Source: Sulfidibacterium sp964473895 (GTDB lineage: Bacteria; Bacteroidota; Bacteroidia; Bacteroidales; F082). From it: DNA of 9,300 nt. The notes below the pieces were generated by a model. The model worked only from the letters and a program-made list of their open reading frames with translations. It made no database searches and was not told where the DNA came from. The position numbers and the translations under genes are program-made. Location of the stretch: contig CAYYRE010000126.1 in assembly GCA_964473895.1 (NCBI GenBank), positions 1 through 9,300 of the forward strand. The letters run 5' to 3'. Each line of letters opens with the position of its first letter. The stretch's first letter is position 1. Of this stretch, positions 1-6,019 are shown piece after piece.

Positions 1-74
1 GGTCCAGTAGCTCAGTTGGATAGAGCAGCAGCCTTCTAAGCTGCGGGTCGTGGGTTCGAATCCCGCCTGGATCA
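1..74 (+). tRNA. tRNA-Arg (anticodon TCT)
   Basis: This is a complete cloverleaf decoding AGA. The acceptor stem pairs 1-7 with 67-73, including one G-T pair at 2-72. The D arm is 10-13 with 23-26. The anticodon stem pairs 28-32 (GCAGC) with 40-44 (GCTGC) around a 7-nt loop whose bases 35-37 are TCT. The T arm is 50-54 with 62-66, around the loop TTCGAAT. The discriminator is A74. The 3' CCA is not encoded and must be added after transcription. Any promoter lies left of the window. Confidence 0.96.
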
Positions 75-75
75 C

Positions 76-107
76 AAAAGCAGAACCTTACAGGTTCTGC
101 TTTTTTT
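76..107 (+). terminator. Rho-independent terminator of tRNA-Arg, possibly bidirectional
   Basis: GCAGAACC (80-87) pairs perfectly with GGTTCTGC (93-100) around a 5-nt loop, followed by seven T (101-107). Four A before the stem (76-79) give a short U tract when read on the minus strand, so it may also end the kinase operon arriving from the right, more weakly. The minus-strand stop codon (106-108) lies inside the T-run. Confidence 0.85.
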
Positions 108-1320
108 ATCTCTCCCCTTCTGTTTTGGTGGAAGTTTCGCTGAAAACGGGAAATATCAACCGTACCAAGGCACCGCCCTCCCGGGTATTGGAGAGTTGCA
201 GCTCCCCTTCAAAATAATGGATGATCATCCGTGCAAAATGGAGGTTCAATCCGGTTTTACGATCCGAGTGCCGGATACCGGGGGTAAACGAAAGCATACT
301 GGCTTCCAGCATACTTTGGGGAAAACCAGGCCCCTTGTCTTGTACTGCACAGACGAACTTACCCTGTTCTTTTTTCAGGGTAACACGTACCGGAAAACGG
401 TTGCCCGTATATTCCAAAGCATTTTCCAAAATAATCCGGCATAATTTATCAAGATATTTACTGTCGGCTTTTACTGTACCGGTGTTTACCGTAGAGGAAA
501 AAAGCAATTGGCTTGCAGCAACGCCTTGTTCCTTTCTGAACCTTTTCAGAAAATCCTGAAGAAACTCCGGCAGCGAAAAGAGTTCCAATTTCAAAGCCGC
601 CAACCCGGTAGCCTGAAGCTGGGATATGTTCAATGCCTGATACGAAAACTTCTCCAGCCGACGTGTGGAAACATCCAGAATTTCAAGATATTCATTTAAT
701 TCACCGGGCAGGTCATGCATTTTCAGTAATTCCACACCACCAAGGATACCGTTGAGCGGCGTACGCAACTCATGGCTTACCATATGCAGGAAATCGTTTT
801 TTGTGGCATCCAATTTTTGAAGGTCTTTCAATGCAATGGTCAGCTTTTTGTTGGCTTCTTCCAGCTCACGGGTACGTTCCCGCACTTTCTTCTCCAACAA
901 GTCGTTCAGCAGTTTCAATTCCTGACGCCGCTGTTTCAATTCGATATGGGTGGCCACACGGGCCAGCAGTTCCTCGGCACGAAAGGGCTTTTCAATATAA
1001 TCAACGCCACCTGCAGCAAACGCTTTGGCCAGGCTTTCCGTATCGGTTTTAGCCGTTAAAAAAATGACCGGGGTCTCTTTGTAGACATCCTTTTCTTTGA
1101 TCTTCCGGCAAGTTTCATAACCATTCATCCCGGGCATCATAATATCCATCAGAATCAGGTCGAAAACGGTACCGGCTGTCCATTCCAACGCCTGCTCGCC
1201 GCTGTCGGCAAATTCAATGGCATAATTTTGCCCGGAAAGCAAGCCGGCTACCACCTCAATGTTGCGTGGATTATCATCAACGATAAGGATCTTCGTGTTC
1301 CTTTCTTCTTTGGTACTCAT
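106..1320 (-). CDS. Receiver-histidine kinase hybrid (REC-coiled coil-HisKA-HATPase_c)
   Basis: This 404-residue soluble signalling protein has no signal peptide or membrane segment. Residues 10-125 form a receiver: acidic pair D15/D16, phospho-acceptor D59 in the motif LMDIMMPG, T89, and K111 in EKPF. A charged coiled coil (about 126-170) leads to a HisKA dimerisation domain with phospho-acceptor H183 in the motif SHELRTPLNG. The ATPase domain follows: N box around N300 (IILENALEYT) and G1 box D328-x-G-x-G332. The G2 lid is degenerate, reading TGLNLHFA near 356-363 where active kinases have GxGLGL. ATP turnover may therefore be weak, or the protein may act mainly as a phosphatase or relay; that is inference. 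The ATG at 1320 is the only usable start before the receiver. It lies 44 bp inside the upstream hybrid kinase gene, which implies one mRNA and coupled translation. It probably receives phosphate from that kinase at D59. No DNA-binding output domain is present. Confidence 0.9.
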   Translation of the reverse strand: MSTKEERNTKILIVDDNPRNIEVVAGLLSGQNYAIEFADSGEQALEWTAGTVFDLILMDIMMPGMNGYETCRKIKEKDVYKETPVIFLTAKTDTESLAKAFAAGGVDYIEKPFRAEELLARVATHIELKQRRQELKLLNDLLEKKVRERTRELEEANKKLTIALKDLQKLDATKNDFLHMVSHELRTPLNGILGGVELLKMHDLPGELNEYLEILDVSTRRLEKFSYQALNISQLQATGLAALKLELFSLPEFLQDFLKRFRKEQGVAASQLLFSSTVNTGTVKADSKYLDKLCRIILENALEYTGNRFPVRVTLKKEQGKFVCAVQDKGPGFPQSMLEASMLSFTPGIRHSDRKTGLNLHFARMIIHYFEGELQLSNTREGGALVRLIFPVFSETSTKTEGER

Positions 1321-4300
1321 GATAATACTTTTTTAATTGTCCGGTAAAATCCGGCAACCCATCAATCAATTGTTTTTCTTTTTCCAATAAAAAGTTTTTA
1401 TTGGCAACGAGTAACTTTTCCCCGTAACGTACAAGTTCTTCCGCTTCATATCTTTCTCCCAGATCTATCAACAAAAGGGCCAGTTTTTTGACTTCTTCAC
1501 GGGGCCTTATGCCCAAAAGCTGTTCTCTTAACGGCAGGATTTCGGATAACATGACCTTTTCGATCTCAACATAATGTTCCAGCATTCCTTTTGAAACGGT
1601 GAACGGGATTTTTTTCTCTTTTGTTGTTGCCTCATATTTTAAATACTGCATTAAAACCGACAAGATTTCCGAAAGGGTCGCCGGCTTGCGCAGATAATTG
1701 TCAAATCCCTTTCGGGTAAATTTATTCTCTTCGAACTCTGTGGCCGAGGCTGTAAGTGCCACAATGGGAATGTGAGACCATTCGGTATGGCTTCGAATGA
1801 TTTCCGTAGCCTGCAACCCATCCATTACCGGCATGCGAATATCCATAAAGATCAGGTCCACCTTATTTTCTTTGAGTATATCCAAGGCTTCTTTACCATT
1901 GGCAGCCTCCAAAATATTGAAAGGATAATCTTCCAAAACAGCTTTCATGACGATCCGGTTGTTCAACGTATCATCCACCACCAGGATATCTGCGGGTTTA
2001 AAATGGATATCCTCGGGAATAACCGCAGTCTTTTCCGCCGGAGGTTTTTCCGATAAGGAGATGCCGGGTAAGACAACCCGGAAAAGGCTGCCTTTTCCCA
2101 CTTCGCTGACCACATCAATGCGCCCCTGCATTTGCGACACAATCTGTTGTATAATGGCAAGCCCCAGCCCGGTACCACCGTAATGTTTACTAATGGCAGC
2201 ATCCTGCTGTTCAAATAACTGAAAAATCTTTTTGTGCGAAGTTTTGGGGATACCGGTACCGGTGTCGCGAACCTCAATGACCAAATCGGCATGCGATGCA
2301 TCAAGGTGATTGCTTTTGATGGTGATCTCCACAGAACCTTTTTTGGTAAATTTGATGGCATTGCTCGTCAGGTTCAGCAGTATCTGACGTATCTTCATTT
2401 CGTCCAGAAACAAATTGTGAGGCACATCCTCTGCCACCTTCACCCTGAATTCCAACTGTTTTTGCTGTGCTTTCAAGCGGAAGATGCTTTCGATATCGTG
2501 CACAAGATACCGGACATCAATGCTTTGGTTATAAAAGGCCATCTTTCCGGCCTCCGCCTTGGAAAGGTCCAGCAAATCGTTGATCAGATTTAGTAAGGCT
2601 TCCCCGCTGCGGTGCATGGATTCGACATATTCTTTTAATATAGGATCTTTCAGCCGTTTGGAAAGAATCTCCGAAAATCCGATGATCGCATTCAACGGGG
2701 TCCGGATTTCATGGCTCATGTTGGCCAGAAAAAGGCTTTTGGTACGGGTGGCCTTTTCGGCAATCTCCTTTTCGGCAATGAGTTCGCGTTCCAGTTGTTT
2801 TTCGCGTGTTATATCAAAACCTACTACTGAAATACCTGTCAATTCACCGTTTTCATCTTTTATCCCCGAAAGGGACAAAGAGACTTCCACCAAGGTTCCG
2901 TCTTTGCGTATCCGGCGGGTTTCGAATTTATCGACTTTTTGTCCCGCTTTTATCCGGCGGGAAAATGATACCAGCTCATTTTTCAATTCCCCCGGGACAA
3001 TGATATTGATGGGAAGGCCAATCACTTCCCGGGCCTTATAACCGTAAACCTTTTCGGCCCCCTTGTTCCAGGAAGTAATGATCCCGTCAAGGGTCTTCCC
3101 GATAATAATGGCATCGGAGGATGCCACAATGGCCGCCAGTTGTTTGATAGAAGCCTCTGCTTTTTTTCTTTCCGTAATATCCTCACTGACCTGTACGAAA
3201 TGGGTAATTTCCCCTTTAGTATTAAAAATAGGGTTAATGGTAGCTGCTTCCCAAAAGGTCTTTCCCCCTTTTTTCCTGTTTACGTATTCTCCTTTCCATG
3301 TCTTCCCGGAACGGATGGTATCCCAAAGCCTGTGATAGAAGGCAGGAGACTCGTGTCCCGATTTCAATATCCTGGCATTCTTCCCCAACACTTCCTCCGG
3401 AGAGAACCCGGTATTTTGTGTAAATTTCTTGTTGACATAGGCTATATTCCCTTCCGCATCGGTAATTACCACAGACGCCGGACTTTCTTCCAATGCACGC
3501 AGGTATAATAGCAGATTCTCGTTGCTAACCCGCAATGATGCCAATGCTTTTTCGCGGCGGGTCACATCCCGTACAATCACCACCGCCCTCTCCCTGTTTA
3601 CCGGACTAAAACGGGCTTCAAAAAATTTCGGGTGGCCATCGGTATCTTTAAGGACATATTCTGAAACCTGCACATTTCCCGTATCGAAAGCTTTTTGCAA
3701 GGTTTTTAAATGTTTGGTAGCAATACCGGGCGGAAGCACTTCCAGTATATTTTTTCCCAAAAACTTTTCCGGCGGGATAAGGGGACGAATATCAATTCCC
3801 GGAATAAAATCAAGATAAACACCTTGGCGGTTAAACAGAAAAATCATGTCGGGAATGGCCTGGATAATGGCCTGTTTTTCCTGTTCCAGGTGTTTTAATC
3901 TGGTTTCTTTTTCTTTTTGCCAGGTAATATCCTGCACGGCTGCCAACACAGTGGACGCCTTGCCCTGCTCGTCGAAAATCACTTCACCGGCAGCATTGAC
4001 CCATATCACTTTCCCGTTTACCAGTAACCGGTAGGTGCTGTGATAAGAGCCCTCTTTCAGCACACGCCAGTTTCCTTTGGCCATCCCCCTGTCTTTCAGA
4101 TCATCCGGATGAATCCTTCGGGTAAAATCCGAAAGCGTGTAACTTGCTTTCGGGGGCAAACCATACAAATCGATGACCACATCAGAGGCTTGCACCGTTT
4201 TGGTTTTCACATCCAGCTCCCAGGAACCGATACGTCCCAGTTCCTGTGTTTTTTTCAGGAGTTGGCGCTCTTTTTCCAAACGGATCTGTTGCTCTTTTTG

Positions 4301-5428
4301 TGGGGTGATATCCATATCCATCCCGTACAAAAGGAGGGCTTCTCCTTTTTCGTTGCAGCGCGCATCCATGACCGACCGTATCCATTTGATTTTACCGTTG
4401 ACCACCAACCGGTATTCCAGTTCAATTTTCGATGCCTTACACGAAAGCAATTCCATACGTTTCCTGAGCAATGGACGGTCATCGGGATGCACATAGTTAA
4501 AAAAGAGCTTTTCATCTACCGGGGTTCCCTGGGGCAGTTCAAAAATGTCATACTCCTGGTCGGACCATAGTACGGTGCCATCGGCCAAATCCTCCTCCCA
4601 ACTGCCCATAGCAGCCATTTGCTGCGAGATATTCAGCAAAGCCTGTTGCCGTAGCAGCAGCGACTCGGCCTTTTTGCGAAAGCTAATGTCCTCCACCACC
4701 CCGTCATAAAAAACCGGTTGTCCTTTTTTATTTTTGATTAAAATAGCATTTTCACGTACCCAAATCCGCGTCCCATCTTTCCGTGTCCATTGTGTTTCGA
4801 AACCGGATACCTTTCCTTCTTTTTCCAATTTCTCCTTAAAAAGAGAACGGACAAAACCGGTTTGATGCGTCCCCTTTTCCAGATTAATCTTTTTCAGTTC
4901 TTTCAACGAACCGTAGCCCATCATTTTTATCAGTGCATCATTGGCCACCACAATTTTACCATCAGGGGTGGTACGATAAATGCCCAAAGGGGCATGGGTA
5001 AACAGGCTACGATACCGCATCTCACTGTCGGCCAGTTTCTTCTCCAGCTTTTCGGTAAGAGTAACATCAATCCCTATTCCCATAAGGCCTGTGGGAATGC
5101 CATTTTCAAATACCGGTACCGACCGGAAAGCCACCGTAATGTACCGGCCGTTTTTCTTCCTGATCCGGTATTTTGAATTGTTAATTCCGTTATCTTTCAG
5201 CTTTCTGCGGACGTTTTTAAGTAGTCTTTTGCGGTCATCGGGATGGAAAAACGCCACGGCATCCTTGCCGAGCATCTCCTCCGGCCGGTAACCCAATAGT
5301 TCGTAAACATTTTTACTGGTGTACAGGATTTCGTTTTCCAGATTTGACTCGAAGATCAAAACCGGAAGGTATTCCAGCAATTTGTCCCACCGGCTTTCGC
5401 CTTCCCAGTGTATTTCTTTCGTTTCCAT
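1277..5428 (-). CDS. Soluble hybrid sensor histidine kinase with seven PAS domains
   Basis: Using the ATG at 5428, this is a 1383-residue cytoplasmic sensor kinase without membrane segments. Seven PAS/PAC units follow each other at about 12-125, 134-247, 263-377, 390-503, 518-627, 640-757 and 760-877. Most end in the usual D-I/V-T PAC signature, and several carry the HPDD motif of the PAS_3 type. Next come HisKA with phospho-acceptor H906 (MSHEIRTPLNA), an ATPase domain with N1023, G1 box D1055-TGTG and G2 box GGTGLGLA (1084-1091), and a receiver with D1152/D1153, phospho-acceptor D1196 (FMDIRMP) and K1248. The last 120 or so residues are helical and resemble an HPt domain without its histidine. 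A GTG at 5485 would add 19 residues. I prefer the ATG because the likely promoter element at 5500-5507 would leave almost no leader before the GTG, and the added residues show no domain. Ligands cannot be read from the sequence. Its partner is the overlapping downstream receiver-kinase. Confidence 0.93.
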   Translation of the reverse strand: METKEIHWEGESRWDKLLEYLPVLIFESNLENEILYTSKNVYELLGYRPEEMLGKDAVAFFHPDDRKRLLKNVRRKLKDNGINNSKYRIRKKNGRYITVAFRSVPVFENGIPTGLMGIGIDVTLTEKLEKKLADSEMRYRSLFTHAPLGIYRTTPDGKIVVANDALIKMMGYGSLKELKKINLEKGTHQTGFVRSLFKEKLEKEGKVSGFETQWTRKDGTRIWVRENAILIKNKKGQPVFYDGVVEDISFRKKAESLLLRQQALLNISQQMAAMGSWEEDLADGTVLWSDQEYDIFELPQGTPVDEKLFFNYVHPDDRPLLRKRMELLSCKASKIELEYRLVVNGKIKWIRSVMDARCNEKGEALLLYGMDMDITPQKEQQIRLEKERQLLKKTQELGRIGSWELDVKTKTVQASDVVIDLYGLPPKASYTLSDFTRRIHPDDLKDRGMAKGNWRVLKEGSYHSTYRLLVNGKVIWVNAAGEVIFDEQGKASTVLAAVQDITWQKEKETRLKHLEQEKQAIIQAIPDMIFLFNRQGVYLDFIPGIDIRPLIPPEKFLGKNILEVLPPGIATKHLKTLQKAFDTGNVQVSEYVLKDTDGHPKFFEARFSPVNRERAVVIVRDVTRREKALASLRVSNENLLLYLRALEESPASVVITDAEGNIAYVNKKFTQNTGFSPEEVLGKNARILKSGHESPAFYHRLWDTIRSGKTWKGEYVNRKKGGKTFWEAATINPIFNTKGEITHFVQVSEDITERKKAEASIKQLAAIVASSDAIIIGKTLDGIITSWNKGAEKVYGYKAREVIGLPINIIVPGELKNELVSFSRRIKAGQKVDKFETRRIRKDGTLVEVSLSLSGIKDENGELTGISVVGFDITREKQLERELIAEKEIAEKATRTKSLFLANMSHEIRTPLNAIIGFSEILSKRLKDPILKEYVESMHRSGEALLNLINDLLDLSKAEAGKMAFYNQSIDVRYLVHDIESIFRLKAQQKQLEFRVKVAEDVPHNLFLDEMKIRQILLNLTSNAIKFTKKGSVEITIKSNHLDASHADLVIEVRDTGTGIPKTSHKKIFQLFEQQDAAISKHYGGTGLGLAIIQQIVSQMQGRIDVVSEVGKGSLFRVVLPGISLSEKPPAEKTAVIPEDIHFKPADILVVDDTLNNRIVMKAVLEDYPFNILEAANGKEALDILKENKVDLIFMDIRMPVMDGLQATEIIRSHTEWSHIPIVALTASATEFEENKFTRKGFDNYLRKPATLSEILSVLMQYLKYEATTKEKKIPFTVSKGMLEHYVEIEKVMLSEILPLREQLLGIRPREEVKKLALLLIDLGERYEAEELVRYGEKLLVANKNFLLEKEKQLIDGLPDFTGQLKKYYHEYQRRKEHEDPYR

Positions 5429-5499
5429 GGTAGCAAAAAACGAGTTTGTCGGTTTCCAAATGCAATGGTTTTCATTAGTTATCACCCACTAATATATTG

Positions 5500-5507
5500 C
5501 AAATATA
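5500..5507 (-). promoter_or_regulatory. Candidate -7 element of the kinase operon promoter
   Basis: Read on the minus strand this is TATATTTG, an exact match to the Bacteroidota -7 consensus TAnnTTTG. It would start transcription near 5494, giving a leader of about 65 nt to the ATG at 5428. I see no TTG at the expected -33 position, where the sequence is A-rich instead. The element is AT-rich and could occur by chance, but its place just before a long operon supports it. Confidence 0.5.
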
Positions 5508-5632
5508 TACATATTTTATTATTTTTTTCGGTTTCCCAGACTCTTTTTTGGCAATTTTTTTCAAGAAGCGTACCTTTTAACCCTCAAAACCTTTTTTTAT
5601 GAAATTTTAAGAAAATCAGGCCCTTTTTATGT

Positions 5633-5652
5633 GAAATATTGAACAATATTTC
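5633..5652. promoter_or_regulatory. Perfect 9+9 bp inverted repeat, candidate operator
   Basis: GAAATATTG (5633-5641) and CAATATTTC (5644-5652) are exact reverse complements separated by AA. The site ends one base before the candidate -7 element at 5654-5661 and fills the core promoter spacer, the place where a dimeric repressor would block polymerase. It lies upstream of the predicted start of transcription, so an RNA hairpin role is less likely. The binding protein is unknown, and the divergent kinase promoter is about 130 bp away. Confidence 0.5.
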
Positions 5653-5653
5653 G

Positions 5654-5661
5654 TATGTTTG
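5654..5661 (+). promoter_or_regulatory. Candidate -7 element for the small basic protein gene
   Basis: TATGTTTG matches TAnnTTTG exactly and would start transcription near 5667, giving a leader of about 60 nt before the ATG at 5728. A TTG at 5639-5641 is too close to be the -33 box, and no better one is visible. The palindrome described at 5633-5652 abuts this element. Confidence 0.5.
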
Positions 5662-5678
5662 TTGGGTAACAAAATTAT

Positions 5679-5695
5679 GCTGCCGCATTGGCAGC
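5679..5695 (+). other. GC-rich hairpin in the leader of the small gene
   Basis: GCTGCC (5679-5684) and GGCAGC (5690-5695) form a 6-bp stem with a 5-nt loop. It stands out in an otherwise very AT-rich spacer and lies inside the predicted mRNA leader, 33 nt before the start codon. Only CATTCTTTT follows, so it is a poor terminator. It could stabilise the 5' end of the message or form part of a binding site. Confidence 0.4.
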
Positions 5696-5727
5696 CATTC
5701 TTTTAACTTTAGAAAAATTTAATATCA

Positions 5728-5931
5728 ATGGGAAGACCGCCAACAAGACCAAAAAAGCTAAGGGACGGGTTTTATATAGAAGTAAGAAATAAAGGAGCAA
5801 AAACGGGAATTAAAATTGTAAGGAACACACGCGAAGAAATGCTGAAAGCCATTAAAGACTATTCCAAAACCAAAGAAGTGGTGATCCTCGGAGAATCAAA
5901 AAACGGGAAATGGGTGGAACAGGCGCACTAA
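5728..5931 (+). CDS. Small basic protein of unknown function with a GRP-type N-terminus
   Basis: This 67-residue protein has no signal peptide and no membrane segment. The N-terminus MGRPPTRPKK carries a GRP core flanked by basic residues, reminiscent of a single AT-hook, although one hook alone is weak evidence of DNA binding. The rest suggests a compact alpha/beta fold: a strand pair near residues 14-32 (GFYIEVRNKG and GIKIVRN), a helix near 33-46 (TREEMLKAIKDY), and a strand near 50-55 (EVVILG) ending in the motif KNGKWVE. It is rich in Lys and Arg. The ATG at 5728 follows an AT-rich stretch with no Shine-Dalgarno sequence. Candidate promoter and operator elements lie upstream and its codon use resembles the neighbours, so I regard it as a real gene. 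I think similar short proteins occur in other Bacteroidota, but I could not check this. I assign no function. Confidence 0.78.
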   Translation: MGRPPTRPKKLRDGFYIEVRNKGAKTGIKIVRNTREEMLKAIKDYSKTKEVVILGESKNGKWVEQAH

Positions 5932-6019
5932 GCTTTCATCGGTAAATTATTTAAAATATTCTTTTTCACCTCCTTGCAGCCGTTGAACACTTGGGGGTTG
6001 CTGTACTTTTCGATAGATT

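Noticed and set aside
1..107. tRNA 3' end as an integration site of a mobile element
   Set aside because: No integrase, no direct repeat of the tRNA end and no foreign-looking genes are in the window. The neighbouring genes look like ordinary core or accessory chromosome genes.
2252..2263. Palindrome ACCGGTACCGGT and other GGTACC/CCGG clusters
   Set aside because: They lie within conserved coding sequence (the G1 box of the kinase) and reflect frequent CCGG-containing codon pairs throughout the window.
2559..3041. Plus-strand open frame of 160 codons opposite the kinase core
   Set aside because: It overlaps the HisKA and PAS 7 region, which is unmistakable on the minus strand. The product is serine- and arginine-rich shadow sequence.
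4040..4570. Long plus-strand open frame of 176 codons opposite the hybrid kinase
   Set aside because: It lies fully inside the kinase gene on the other strand, shows no domain and has shadow-like composition. The kinase frame has clear PAS domains throughout.
5486..5563. GTG at 5485 as start of the hybrid kinase
   Set aside because: It is in frame, but lies only about 10 nt after the predicted transcription start, and the 19 added residues look unlike protein sequence. The ATG at 5428 fits better, though the GTG is not excluded.
5599..5633. Short ATG-initiated leader peptides upstream of the small gene
   Set aside because: The frames stop after one to three codons and lie upstream of the predicted transcription start.
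5940..5965. AT-rich symmetrical stretch after the small gene as a terminator
   Set aside because: The possible stem is about 5 bp of A and T with almost no loop, so it would not form a stable terminator.
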